Assembly: GCA_023898405.1 (NCBI GenBank)
Contig: CP060221.1
Span: 1,937,501-2,001,500 of the forward strand
Source of the DNA: Myxococcales bacterium
GTDB lineage: Bacteria > Myxococcota > UBA727 > JABDBI01
Direction of reading: 5' to 3'
DNA: 64,000 bases
Position numbers and translations under genes: made by a program. Positions 35,014 through 43,967 of this stretch are shown here, one piece after another. The notes under the pieces were generated by a model, which worked only from the letters and a program-made list of their open reading frames with translations, made no database searches and was not told where the DNA came from. Within the stretch, counting starts at the first letter, position 1. Each line of letters starts with the position of its first letter.

Positions 35014-36921
35014 TTAAACGAGATAGGTATAGCCAGAAAGCCCTTCTTCGTAACGCTTCATGAGTTGAGCAGATTGCTCTATAGTCATCCGCCCACGGCG
35101 TACAGCCCGCTCGCTTGAGTCGCGCATGCGGCGCAAAAGTTCGCGGCAATCGTATTCCACATAACTTAGCACATCGCTTACGGTATCACCGACCACAACA
35201 TGTTCTAGGCGATATCTGCCGTCTGAGCCCAAGGAAACATGTACCGCGCTGGTATCGCCAAACAAATTATGTAGGTCGCCCAAAGTTTCTTGATAGGCTC
35301 CGATCAAAAATGCTCCCAAAAAATAAGGCTCCTCTTCATTGAATTCATGAAGGCTTAGGGTTCTTTTTACATCCCTTAGATCAATGAACTGATCAATTTT
35401 GCCGTCTGAATCGCAGGTGAGATCTGCCAAAATCGCTTCATGGGTAGGTTTTTCATTGAGTCGGTGTATGGGCATGATGGGGAATAATTGATCAACCGCC
35501 CATGCATCTGGAATCGATTGGAAAACACTGAAGTTACAATAGTAGGTGTCACTCAGCAGTTTGTTAAGTGTGTCGAGATCTTCAGGAACATAAGGCAGGG
35601 TCGCCACTAGTTTTTGAATTTTTTTACAAGTTGCCCAAAAAAGTTCATCAACTCGTGCCCGTTCTTCCACAGAAATGACGCCGTGACTAAAAAGCGCGAC
35701 ACTTTCTTCTTTAGCCGCAACAATATCGTTGAAGCATTCTTGCACATTTTTAGCGCTGACGCTGGCGTAGGCTTCATGCATGGTATGAAGAATGGTGTGG
35801 TCTTCTTCATTGGGTTTGTGAATGGCCTTGGCATTTTTGCCACCCAACTCATTAACTCCCAAGACATCAAAAATTAAAACGGCGTGATGTGAAACCAAAG
35901 CACGTCCTGATTCGGAAATAATATGAGGATGAGGTTGTTCCAACTCGTCGCAGATATCTTGAAGGACGCTTACAACATCGTTGGCGTATTCTTGCATGGA
36001 ATAGTTCATGGATGAATGAAAGTCGCTTTGCGAACCATCATAATCGATGGCAAGACCGCCACCAACATCAACATGGTCTAAACCTGTACAACCCAAAGCA
36101 CGAAGGCCACAGTAGAGATGAGCTGTCTCACGCATGGCATTTTTTATGGAGCGAATGCTTGTTATCTGAGAACCTATATGAAAGTGGAGAAGATTTAAGC
36201 ATTCGAGCATATTGGCATTTTTTAGAATCTCTATGGCTTGCATGATTTCGCGTATGGACAAACCAAACTTGCTGCGATCTCCCGAAGATTCTACCCAGCG
36301 CCCCTTGCCTCGCGCGGCAAGTTTGGCACGAATGCCAATACGTGGTTTTATGCCTAAACGTTTGCTTACTTCGATTACTTTATAGAGTTCAGCAAATCGA
36401 TCGAGTACCAACACGGTTGGAATGCCCAAACGTTCAGCATGTAGCGCAGTTTCAATATAATCTTCGTCTTTATAGCCATTGCAGATAAGCAATCCGCTAT
36501 CTTTTTCCAGCAGTGCCATGGCTACCAGAAGCTCAGGTTTGGAGCCAGCCTCTAAACCAAGATTGAAAGCAGCACCATTTTTTACAAGTTGTTCAACTAC
36601 ATGTCGTTGCTGGTTCACTTTTATGGGCATTACCGTGCGATAACTGGCGTTGTAACTGTAATCCTTAATACACGTTCTAAAGCTCATGCCTAAAGATTCA
36701 ACTTGTGATGCCAAAATATCGTTGAATCGTATGAGCAATGGTGGTTTAAGGCCACGCTTTTGTAAGTCGTCTAGAAGCTCTTTGATATCGATCGAGTCGG
36801 ATACATTTTTTTTGGGAGTGCATATAAGGTTGCCTTTTTCATTGATAGAAAAAAAAGGCTGTCCCCAGCGTGAAATGAGATAGTGCTCAAGGCTGTCTTG
36901 AATTGTCCATTTAGTTTTCAT
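35014..36921 (-). CDS. speA: biosynthetic arginine decarboxylase
   Basis: 635 residues of the long SpeA type. PLP-binding Lys in MPIKVNQQRHVVEQLV, SSGDRSKFGLSI, FHIGSQI, VDVGGGLAIDYDGS, SESGRALVSHHAVL, and the C-terminal DLTCDSDGKIDQFI. It converts arginine to agmatine for polyamine synthesis. The start has AGGA upstream and is 15 bases after the glutaredoxin stop, so the two are co-transcribed. Agmatinase or deiminase genes are not in the window. Confidence 0.96.
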   Translation of the reverse strand: MKTKWTIQDSLEHYLISRWGQPFFSINEKGNLICTPKKNVSDSIDIKELLDDLQKRGLKPPLLIRFNDILASQVESLGMSFRTCIKDYSYNASYRTVMPIKVNQQRHVVEQLVKNGAAFNLGLEAGSKPELLVAMALLEKDSGLLICNGYKDEDYIETALHAERLGIPTVLVLDRFAELYKVIEVSKRLGIKPRIGIRAKLAARGKGRWVESSGDRSKFGLSIREIMQAIEILKNANMLECLNLLHFHIGSQITSIRSIKNAMRETAHLYCGLRALGCTGLDHVDVGGGLAIDYDGSQSDFHSSMNYSMQEYANDVVSVLQDICDELEQPHPHIISESGRALVSHHAVLIFDVLGVNELGGKNAKAIHKPNEEDHTILHTMHEAYASVSAKNVQECFNDIVAAKEESVALFSHGVISVEERARVDELFWATCKKIQKLVATLPYVPEDLDTLNKLLSDTYYCNFSVFQSIPDAWAVDQLFPIMPIHRLNEKPTHEAILADLTCDSDGKIDQFIDLRDVKRTLSLHEFNEEEPYFLGAFLIGAYQETLGDLHNLFGDTSAVHVSLGSDGRYRLEHVVVGDTVSDVLSYVEYDCRELLRRMRDSSERAVRRGRMTIEQSAQLMKRYEEGLSGYTYLV

Positions 36922-36936
36922 GTGAGAAATTCCTGT

Positions 36937-37170
36937 TTATCGTGTGCTTTGAAGGTAGGCTTTGAGTTCGGTGTAGCCACCGATAAATTTTTCGCCGATA
37001 AAAATTTGTGGCATGGTTCTTTGCCCAGTTTTGGCTACAAGATTGAGGCGGCCTTCTGGGTCTGTGCTGAGATTGATTTCATTAAAGGCAAGCGAATTAT
37101 TTTTGAGCAAATTTTTAGCAGCATCGCAGTAAGCGCAATTGTTAATGCTGTAGATTACGATATTTTCCAT
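36937..37170 (-). CDS. grxC: glutaredoxin (GrxC type)
   Basis: GAGG eight bases before ATG 37168-37170 fixes the start; 77 residues. The redox motif C12-A-Y-C15 follows the first strand (IVIYSINNCAYC). The cis-Pro loop RTMPQIFIG and the glutathione-binding GGYTEL are intact. It reduces disulfides with glutathione, consistent with gshB in this window. It is the first gene of a unit with speA. Confidence 0.92.
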   Translation of the reverse strand: MENIVIYSINNCAYCDAAKNLLKNNSLAFNEINLSTDPEGRLNLVAKTGQRTMPQIFIGEKFIGGYTELKAYLQSTR

Positions 37171-37534
37171 GATTACAACCTCAAACATTACAAGTAAAAA
37201 AGTAATATCAACTGCTAAGTGATTTTTTTTCGATTGAAAATATCATTTTCAACTTTGTGGGCCAAAGTTTCAAAATTTTTGCGATTAAAGGCTTAAGTTG
37301 CTTTTCTCAAACAGTGAAATTGGGCTTAAGCTTGCTAAAAATAATAGCAATTTGTACCAAAAATAAATTTGAAAGCCATCTGATAAGAAAACCCCATGCC
37401 ATAATCAGCATTGGGTGTTTATCAATAATTAAGTCGGTTTAGAGCAATCACAAACAGGATTGTTTTCTAAACAAAAATCAAGCTAATTTATTATATTTAA
37501 ACTACGAGCCTCAATGGAGATAATTGGTTCATTA
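37171..37534. other. intergenic region without a recognised gene
   Basis: The 364 bases between glutaredoxin and the small-peptide gene are AT-rich. The only clear structure is the hairpin at 37387-37420. A 61-codon plus-strand frame here (37257-37442) has no SD and an unlikely composition, and I do not accept it. Confidence 0.4.
37387..37420 (-). terminator. probable terminator of the small-peptide gene
   Basis: On the minus strand ACCCAATGC pairs with GCATGGGGT (one bulge or wobble) and is followed by TTTTCTT. It is about 115 bases downstream of the stop of the 43-residue peptide gene at 37535. Confidence 0.45.
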
Positions 37535-37666
37535 TCATTCCTCTTCATTCATTGTCAGGGTGTAGTTTGAAATTATAATTTTGCTTGCTTTAATTACCCC
37601 AAGGTCGGCGCCGTTTAGGGAGATGGCTGCAAGAGATACGAGCGCAACAATAAGATAGTTTTTCAT
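37535..37666 (-). CDS. 43-residue exported peptide, unknown
   Basis: A short frame with an AGGA SD in a sensible place (CCTTAGGAAAAAAACT before the ATG at 37664-37666). The product MKNYLIVALVSLAAISLNGA is a textbook signal peptide followed by only about 23 residues (DLGVIKASKIIISNYTLTMN plus EEE). The mature peptide would be tiny, acidic at the end, and secreted or periplasmic. It may be a peptide signal, a leader remnant or an assembly subunit. No similarity is recognised. Confidence 0.55.
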   Translation of the reverse strand: MKNYLIVALVSLAAISLNGADLGVIKASKIIISNYTLTMNEEE

Positions 37667-37758
37667 AGTTTTTTTCCTAAGGTTTTTTATGCTTACTAGG
37701 CATCATGAGGACGAAGAATAAGAAACTAATCTTCGAATGGCAATGCCAACAGATAAGT

Positions 37759-38838
37759 CTATAAAATGTAGTTATTACTTAGGTTGTTTAGATTGTTTTT
37801 AGTCGATGTTAAAAAAATGATTGATTTGTTTAGTTCATTGTCTTCTTTTAAATTGTTTTTTGTGGTCTCAATGATTTCTTGATAGGCAGCATTTAATTCT
37901 TGTTTTATGTTTTCTTTTTTAAGAACTAAGTCGTTGATTAATTTTTGATGTTGTTTGGTGAGATTTTTAAGATTTAAATTTTCGAGTTTGCACTTTACAA
38001 CCATAGACTGGATATGAGGGTTAAGTTCGGCAGAGAGAACGGTGGATTCATTCGAAAGTTCACCATTTGCCATATCGCTTAGTCGTAAAAGTTCACTTTG
38101 TCGGTGGATTAAGCTCTCATAGCGCTCAAGTTCAAAAAAATAATCTTTCTGCAAAGCGCCTACCTTTATAATTTTGTTTTCAATAGCTTTGAGTTTTTGA
38201 GAGAAATCATATTTTTTTTGCTCTTGGTTTTTTTGGTAAGTTATTAATTTTTTTATTTCCTGATCTAGTTTATGGCTGCAGTGGTTGATGTTGATAATTG
38301 AATTGCGCCATATGCTCAAGCTGTCATTAATTTTTGCTGGTAAATTTGTACTGCTATGCGTGTGTTTACTTTTTAAGCGAAGACTCAAATTGATTTTTTG
38401 ATTCTTGTTGAAGTTATGAAAAAAAATATTCAAGTTTTTAAAGTTTTTTGAAAATAGATAAATCATAAGAGCCAAAAAACTTATACACAGTAATAGCACG
38501 CTAATAAAAATAAAAAATAAATTGTGCTGACTGAAGTAAGTGGGTAAGGCGAAGCCAGAAAGAGTGGCATCACTGACGGGGCCCCAGTTTGTAATCTGAA
38601 ATGCAGATTGATCTTGTGAATTCATAAACAAGGCAAGGCTTGTGCTAAGAATTCCCAAAAAAACTATTGATACTAGGAAAAACAAGAGTTTGATTGGAAG
38701 AGATATGTAGTTCATATATGATGCCACCCTTGTTTTGTATAAGGCTTTTTTGTTCAAATAATTTGATATTAATTTGATATCGCTTTTTAGGGCTATGCCA
38801 AAATTTTTTGCTTTGGCAAGGTATGGCATCAAGAGCAT
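37759..38838 (-). CDS. inner-membrane protein with long cytoplasmic coiled coil
   Basis: 359 residues if the first ATG is used (10 bases after the preceding stop). An internal ATG at 38713-38715 with GGTGG upstream would give 318 residues (MNYISLPIKL...). Two transmembrane helices (about 48-72 and 107-129) bracket a ~35-residue periplasmic loop. The remaining ~225 residues are Lys/Asn/Leu-rich coiled coil with a few His/Cys. The plan recalls chemoreceptor-like sensors, but I see neither HAMP nor a signalling tip. It is translationally linked to the secreted protein gene 38849-39298, suggesting a partner relation. Confidence 0.6.
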   Translation of the reverse strand: MLLMPYLAKAKNFGIALKSDIKLISNYLNKKALYKTRVASYMNYISLPIKLLFFLVSIVFLGILSTSLALFMNSQDQSAFQITNWGPVSDATLSGFALPTYFSQHNLFFIFISVLLLCISFLALMIYLFSKNFKNLNIFFHNFNKNQKINLSLRLKSKHTHSSTNLPAKINDSLSIWRNSIININHCSHKLDQEIKKLITYQKNQEQKKYDFSQKLKAIENKIIKVGALQKDYFFELERYESLIHRQSELLRLSDMANGELSNESTVLSAELNPHIQSMVVKCKLENLNLKNLTKQHQKLINDLVLKKENIKQELNAAYQEIIETTKNNLKEDNELNKSIIFLTSTKNNLNNLSNNYIL

Positions 38839-38848
38839 CTCGTCAATG

Positions 38849-39298
38849 CTAATCTTCGGCAGCAGAGCTCAACAGTAAGGTCTTGCCAGAATGCGGATCT
38901 TTTATTGCGAAGATGCAAGGGGCATTAAAAATACCAGAGCCGAATTCTATTTGCGGATTGGTGATTTTGAAAGTAAGCAATCTTGGTTCTTTTTGAATGA
39001 ATTTATTGAACTCATGGGAGATTTTATCTTGCATCGTATCGCTTAAGTGCGGTCCATAGGCACCTTTTTTCATAAACACACATTCTTTGATGCCTGACAT
39101 AATATCTTGTGTTGCAATCAATGCTTTCATAGGCAGGTTATTGCCATCGGAAGAATCTATTATTGATGAATCGATGTGGTTGTTGTCATCTCCCAAATTA
39201 TACAAAGTATGAGCGATTATTTTCATGGTGCTGAGAGTATCAATGTGAGCGCTAAGAGAAAGAGAAAATAAAAGTGTAATATATGAAATAACTTTCAT
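38849..39298 (-). CDS. secreted protein of unknown function
   Basis: A perfect AAGGAGG lies before the ATG at 39296-39298. 149 residues with a signal peptide (hydrophobic about 3-16, cleavage near LSA-HI). The mature part has two cysteines (KECVF, APCIF), a Ser/Asp-rich segment and a C-terminal beta region (FKITNPQIEFGSGIFNAPC). No family recognised. Its stop is 10 bases from the coiled-coil membrane protein gene, with which it forms a two-gene unit. Confidence 0.72.
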   Translation of the reverse strand: MKVISYITLLFSLSLSAHIDTLSTMKIIAHTLYNLGDDNNHIDSSIIDSSDGNNLPMKALIATQDIMSGIKECVFMKKGAYGPHLSDTMQDKISHEFNKFIQKEPRLLTFKITNPQIEFGSGIFNAPCIFAIKDPHSGKTLLLSSAAED

Positions 39299-39497
39299 GA
39301 ATTCCTCCTTGGATATTTTTTATTGTTGTTTCCGGGTGCCCTTTTTGGCTTGATTGAAGAAAAGGCTTAAGGAAAAATTAAAAATTTTGTTACATAAAAA
39401 GTTGGTGATATTTGAGTTGCTCGGCTTCAAATTAAGTAAATTGAAGTTGAAGTATATTAATTTATGATTTTTATTAGATAAATTTATTCTGTATACA

Positions 39498-39524
39498 TTG
39501 ACTGCTGATGCTGTCTTTTATACT
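39498..39524 (+). promoter_or_regulatory. promoter candidate for the pnt operon
   Basis: TTGACT (39498-39503) and TATACT (39519-39524) are separated by a short 15-base spacer, about 40 bases before the pntAA start. The boxes are good and the spacing is tight, so this is moderately supported. Confidence 0.4.
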
Positions 39525-39563
39525 TCTCGGTTCGTTAAACATACTTTTTATTTGAGCATGCCT

Positions 39564-40691
39564 ATGAAAACCGTGGGAGTAGTTCGGGAACGAAACAATC
39601 AAGAAAGCCGAGTAAGTTTAGTGCCGGCTTCTGTTGGCGATATTATCAAGACTGGCGCTTCGGTGGTGGTAGAAAAAAATGCTGGACTGCGAGCAGGTTA
39701 TGGCGACAGCGAATATGAAAAGTTCGGAGCAACAATCTTAGAAAATCGTGCTGATGTTTTTAAAGCAGCAGATGTCATTCTTGCGGTTGATGGCAGTGAT
39801 TTTACACCAGAGGATGAAGTAGCCGGTAAATTATTGCTCGCTCTGTTCGATCCATATTTTAATAGGTCTTTGCTGGATTCTCTGCAAAAACGTAAGGCAA
39901 GCATAGTAGCTTTAGAGCTAATTCCTCGTATTTCTCGTGCCCAGAGTATGGATGTGCTCAGTTCTCAAGCTAATCTTGCGGGTTATGTGGCAGTGATTAG
40001 TGCGGCACAGCGTCTCAATAAGGTGATGCCGCTCTTCATGACAGCAGCAGGTACCATAAAGCCTGCTCGCGTATTGATTGTTGGCGCTGGTGTTGCGGGA
40101 TTGCAAGCCATTGCGACTGCCAAGCGTTTGGGGGCGGTCGTTTTTGCCTATGATGTTCGCAGCGCTGTAAAAGAGCAGGTAGGAAGTTTAGGTGCAAAAT
40201 TTGTTGAAATTAATCTCGATGAATCTGGAGAAGGAGAAGGCGGTTACGCAAAGAGTTTATCCGAGGCTAGTCTTTTAAAACAGCGTTCTATGCTGACAGA
40301 TTTTGCCAAAGATTGCGACATTATTATTACCACTGCTCAGATTCCTGGAAAAACAGCGCCGCGTCTGCTTGATACGCGTTTATTAAGTCAGGTTAAACCT
40401 GGTTCTGTAATTGTGGATATGGCTGCTAAGACTGGCGGAAATATTGAAGGGAGTATTGTAGACCAATGGCTACAGATAGATAATGCATGGCTTTACGGTG
40501 CAGATAATTTAGCACGGCATGTTGCCAAGGATGCAAGTTTTGCCATGAGTAAAAATATATGCTCTTTGCTTAATTTATTTTTGTCTCAAGGTTTTAGTTT
40601 GAAAGATGAAATCATTATGCACAGCACTATTTGTCACGAAGGTCGTTGGACGCACCAAGCATTTGGCGCAATAGAAAAGGATGAGCAATGA
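39564..40691 (+). CDS. pntAA: NAD(P) transhydrogenase alpha subunit, soluble part
   Basis: ATG 39564 (MKTVGVVRERNNQESRVSLV) has GAG at SD distance; ATG 39558 is two codons earlier. 375 residues of the alanine dehydrogenase/PntA family: RVSLVPASV, the MSRISRAQ-like RISRAQSMDVLSSQANLAGY, and the NAD-binding VLIVGAGVAGLQAIATAKRLGA. It carries the NAD(H)-binding domain I. In this three-gene form the membrane part of alpha is the separate pntAB. It overlaps pntAB by 4 bases. Confidence 0.94.
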   Translation: MKTVGVVRERNNQESRVSLVPASVGDIIKTGASVVVEKNAGLRAGYGDSEYEKFGATILENRADVFKAADVILAVDGSDFTPEDEVAGKLLLALFDPYFNRSLLDSLQKRKASIVALELIPRISRAQSMDVLSSQANLAGYVAVISAAQRLNKVMPLFMTAAGTIKPARVLIVGAGVAGLQAIATAKRLGAVVFAYDVRSAVKEQVGSLGAKFVEINLDESGEGEGGYAKSLSEASLLKQRSMLTDFAKDCDIIITTAQIPGKTAPRLLDTRLLSQVKPGSVIVDMAAKTGGNIEGSIVDQWLQIDNAWLYGADNLARHVAKDASFAMSKNICSLLNLFLSQGFSLKDEIIMHSTICHEGRWTHQAFGAIEKDEQ

Positions 40692-40990
40692 GTGAATTTT
40701 CTTTGAACGAGCTTAGTTTAGGACTTTATGTCCTTGTATTGGCGAGCTTTATTGGTTTTGAAATCATATCAAAAGTACCGACTATGCTTCATACGCCACT
40801 TATGTCGGGTTCAAATGCTATCTCTGGCATAATTTTGTTGGGAGCTTTAGTGGTTGCTTCCGAAAGCACGAGTGAGCTAGGAAGTTATATTGCCTATGGT
40901 GCCATATTTTTGGCCACTATCAATGTTGTCGGTGGATTTTGGGTCACCGATCGCATGCTCGGTATGTTTCGCGCTAAAAAGGGTGGTTGA
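40688..40990 (+). CDS. pntAB: NAD(P) transhydrogenase alpha subunit, membrane part
   Basis: 100 residues with three transmembrane helices: LGLYVLVLASFIGFEIISKV, GIILLGALVVA and IAYGAIFLATINVVGGFWVT. The HTPLMSGSNAISGI stretch is the conserved proton-channel motif of the family. It links PntAA to PntB. Start overlaps the preceding stop (ATGA). Confidence 0.94.
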   Translation: MSEFSLNELSLGLYVLVLASFIGFEIISKVPTMLHTPLMSGSNAISGIILLGALVVASESTSELGSYIAYGAIFLATINVVGGFWVTDRMLGMFRAKKGG

Positions 40991-40996
40991 TAGAAA

Positions 40997-42379
40997 ATGA
41001 ACGAATTTATTATCGAAATGATTTATTTATTATCAGCAGTAGGTTTTTTTATATGTCTCAAAATGCTCTCATCACCCAAGACTGCACGCCTAGGCAATTT
41101 TATAGGCTCTGTGGCAATGGGGGGAGCGGTTATAGCCACTCTGACTGCCAACCAAGCTGCACACTTGATGCCAGTTTTGCTTTGTATGGGTAGCGGAGCT
41201 TTAGTTGGAATTTTTTCGGCCAAGCGAGTCGAGATGACGGCCATGCCGCAGATGGTAGCTATTTTTAATGGCCTGGGAGGTTTGGCCTCCGTAATGGTAG
41301 CTATGGCTGAGATCTATCGCTTCTTGCACACGCAGACTTCAGCGAGTTTTATTTTTAGTTTTACCACGTGGTTTAGTGTGGTTGTGGGGGCTGTTACCTT
41401 CACCGGAAGTATTGTGGCTTACTTAAAGTTGCAAGAGCTTATTAGCACTCGCGCTCTTTTGCTCAAGGGGCAGCGCTTGCTGAGCGGAGCGCTTTTCGTA
41501 GTGATTCTGCTTAGTCTAGGTCTGCTCATAAAAAATCCTGCCAGTATTTTTGGGTTTGGTGTTTTATCTTTTGTTGCGGCGCTCTTGGGAGTCTTGTTGG
41601 TTTTGCCTATCGGTGGTGCTGATATGCCGGTGGTTATATCCTTGCTCAATTCTTATTCAGGTTTGGCGGCGCTGGCTGCAGGATTTGTGGTTCACAGCAA
41701 CATTCTTATTATTTCAGGCGCACTCGTTGGGGCATCGGGAGTTATTTTGACCCGTTTGATGTGCCAGGCAATGAATCGTTCGTTGATGAATGTGGTCTTT
41801 GGAGCTTTTGGCAATGCTCTGACTGCCGCAAGTTTAGCCGAAGAAAAACCGCTCAAGGAGTTTCAGCCGCTTGATGCTGCCATGCTTTTATCGCAAGCAG
41901 CAAAAGTAGTGATAGTGCCCGGCTACGGTTTAGCTGTTTCGCAGGCTCAGCGAACGTTACGTGAACTATCTGATGCTCTCAAAGCCTTGGGGGTTGAAGT
42001 GAGTTATGCCATTCATCCAGTAGCCGGCAGAATGCCGGGGCATATGAACGTGCTCCTCGCCGAAGCAGATATTCCCTACGATGAACTATTTTCTTTAGAA
42101 GAAATTAACGGTGATTTTGAATCGAGTGATGTGGTTGTAATCATTGGTGCCAATGATGTAGTAAATCCTAGCGCGCGAGAAGATAAAACAAGCCCTCTTT
42201 ACGGAATGCCCATCTTAAATGCAGATAAAGCAAAGGCAGTGATTGTGATGAAGCGTGGTAGAGGACGAGGATTTGCTGGCGTTGAGAATCCACTTTTTAC
42301 ACTTGAACAAACTGGTTTGGTATTTGGTGATGCAAAACAGTCTTTGCTCAAGGTCATAGCAGCGCTCAAAGAGGTTTAA
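40997..42379 (+). CDS. pntB: NAD(P) transhydrogenase beta subunit
   Basis: 460 residues: about eight to nine membrane helices, then the NADP(H)-binding domain III (about 285-460) with PGYGLAVSQAQ, VSYAIHPVAGRMPGHMNVLLAEA, VVIIGANDVVNP and the KRGRGRGFAGVENPLF segment. With PntAA/AB it uses the proton gradient to reduce NADP+ with NADH. The gene is 6 bases after pntAB. NADPH made here would feed the glutathione system encoded next. Confidence 0.96.
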   Translation: MNEFIIEMIYLLSAVGFFICLKMLSSPKTARLGNFIGSVAMGGAVIATLTANQAAHLMPVLLCMGSGALVGIFSAKRVEMTAMPQMVAIFNGLGGLASVMVAMAEIYRFLHTQTSASFIFSFTTWFSVVVGAVTFTGSIVAYLKLQELISTRALLLKGQRLLSGALFVVILLSLGLLIKNPASIFGFGVLSFVAALLGVLLVLPIGGADMPVVISLLNSYSGLAALAAGFVVHSNILIISGALVGASGVILTRLMCQAMNRSLMNVVFGAFGNALTAASLAEEKPLKEFQPLDAAMLLSQAAKVVIVPGYGLAVSQAQRTLRELSDALKALGVEVSYAIHPVAGRMPGHMNVLLAEADIPYDELFSLEEINGDFESSDVVVIIGANDVVNPSAREDKTSPLYGMPILNADKAKAVIVMKRGRGRGFAGVENPLFTLEQTGLVFGDAKQSLLKVIAALKEV

Positions 42380-42488
42380 CCTAGGCAAAATGTTTGATGG
42401 TCTCGTGAAAAATCGAGGTCATTTCAAATGGCAAAAAAAAAAGGCACAAGGGATCGGTGTTGTAGTTTTTTATTCAGGAAAAAATGCG

Positions 42489-43427
42489 ATGGCAAAAAAA
42501 TTTCTCTATATTACCGATCCCTTAGATAGTCTTGATATACATTTTGATACTACGCTTGCACTTATGGCGGAGGCAGCTTCGCGCGGCATTGAGAGCTTCG
42601 CGTGCGAAATTGGCGATATCAACGTGCATGATGGAAAATTGCACTTTCATGCCGCCGCTGTAGAAATCGCTAAAGGCTACACAAAAGTCCCACAATATTT
42701 ATCCAGCAAAAATAATATCAGTGCCGATGAGTTTCGTGTAATCTTCATGCGCAAAGATCCTCCGGTGGATGAAAATTTTATGGCAAGCCTTTTCATGCTT
42801 CGCTGCTATGACGCCGAAAAGACACTGTTTATTAATGATCCGGATGCTCTTCTCATTGCTAATGAAAAATTATTTGGCCAACAAATTGCTTCGCACCTTT
42901 ATCCGCCCACTTTGGTTTCTTCATACAAAAAAGATCTGCTCGAATTTTTGGCTCAACACAAAAAAGCTGTTTTTAAGCCACTCTTTGGGGCTGGAGGAAG
43001 CGGGGTTTTGGTTTTTGAACAAGGCGACCTTAATGTTGGTTCTGCCTTAGAAATGCTCAGTGCAGCGTTTAGTCGGCCAGTGATGGCTCAGGCCTATGTA
43101 GAAAAAGCCCGCGAAGGTGATAAACGAATTTTACTGCTTGGTGGAGAAGTGTTGGGAGCTGTTTTGCGAGTGCCAGATAAAAGTGATCATAGAGCTAATT
43201 TTCACGCGGGTGGAAGTGCCAAAGCTTGCAAACTTACTCAAAAAGAATATGAAATATGCTCTCATCTTAGGCCTTATCTGCTGGAGTTAGGCTTACATTT
43301 TGTAGGAATCGATGTAATCGATAATTTTTTGACTGAAATCAATGTCACCAGTCCGACCTGTATCTTACAAATGTCAGAGGATTTACCCGGCAAAGTTATT
43401 GATTATATTGATCACCTTATTGCCTAA
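42489..43427 (+). CDS. gshB: glutathione synthetase
   Basis: ATG 42489 is preferred (AGGA nine bases upstream) over a longer frame from 42390. 312 residues of the bacterial ATP-grasp enzyme: LYITDPLDSLDIHFDTTLALM, FMRKDPPVDENFM, LFINDPDALLIANEKL, KPLFGAGGSGVL, GDKRILLLGGEVLGAVLRVP and FLTEINVTSPTCILQM. It joins gamma-glutamylcysteine and glycine. Glycine as co-substrate is of interest because of the glycine island. gshA is not in the window. Confidence 0.95.
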   Translation: MAKKFLYITDPLDSLDIHFDTTLALMAEAASRGIESFACEIGDINVHDGKLHFHAAAVEIAKGYTKVPQYLSSKNNISADEFRVIFMRKDPPVDENFMASLFMLRCYDAEKTLFINDPDALLIANEKLFGQQIASHLYPPTLVSSYKKDLLEFLAQHKKAVFKPLFGAGGSGVLVFEQGDLNVGSALEMLSAAFSRPVMAQAYVEKAREGDKRILLLGGEVLGAVLRVPDKSDHRANFHAGGSAKACKLTQKEYEICSHLRPYLLELGLHFVGIDVIDNFLTEINVTSPTCILQMSEDLPGKVIDYIDHLIA

Positions 43428-43488
43428 AAAAAATCAGATAGGTAGAAAATACTGTTCCCATTTTAAATACTATTAGTTCGAGGTTTTT

Positions 43489-43890
43489 ATGAGTAAAAAA
43501 GCTGATATTCCACAACCAGGCGAAGCAAAAGCAAGTGAGCAAAAGCCTACCAGGCACTTAAGAGCCCCTATTGAAATTCGTATTGAAGTGACCTTAGGAC
43601 CGCAATCCTTTACTGCAACCTCGAGAAATTTAGCGATCGGTGGTGTTAGTTTTGAAACTCTAGAAGAATTGAGTGTTGGCGATCAAGTTAACATTCTGCT
43701 CTACATCCCTGTGAGCAAAGATATTGAACTCCTCAAAATTTCTTCAGAAGTAGTGTGGTCAGAAGATCAAAGTGGTTCATGGATGGTGGGAGCAAAATTT
43801 GTCAAATTTGCCCCTGGAGATCAAAAACGCCTAAGAGAATGGTTGCTTGAATGCGTGCGAGCTATTAAAGCCGGAAAGCCGATTGTTTAA
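43489..43890 (+). CDS. PilZ-domain protein
   Basis: 133 residues with one PilZ domain (about 22-125). The c-di-GMP motifs are recognisable: RHLRAPIEIRIEV supplies the Arg pair and TSRNLAIGGVSFETL the (D/N)xSxxG-type loop, with Ala in place of Ser. The VGAKFVKFAPGDQKRLREWL end is typical of single-domain PilZ proteins abundant in deltaproteobacteria. It may bind c-di-GMP and act on motility or polysaccharide; reduced affinity is possible because of the Ala. Confidence 0.82.
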   Translation: MSKKADIPQPGEAKASEQKPTRHLRAPIEIRIEVTLGPQSFTATSRNLAIGGVSFETLEELSVGDQVNILLYIPVSKDIELLKISSEVVWSEDQSGSWMVGAKFVKFAPGDQKRLREWLLECVRAIKAGKPIV

Positions 43891-43967
43891 TCGTTGAAGT
43901 TGTTATAATAATTCGATATTATTAGCCTTTAATGGGATGCTTTTAATGTTGTTGTTGGAGTGTGTAT

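Noticed and set aside
35607..35877. 87-codon frames on both strands inside speA
   Set aside because: Both overlap speA in other frames and have no independent support.
37257..37442. 61-codon plus-strand frame in the gap near 37.3 kb
   Set aside because: No SD and no conserved-looking pattern; the hairpin at 37387-37420 cuts through it.
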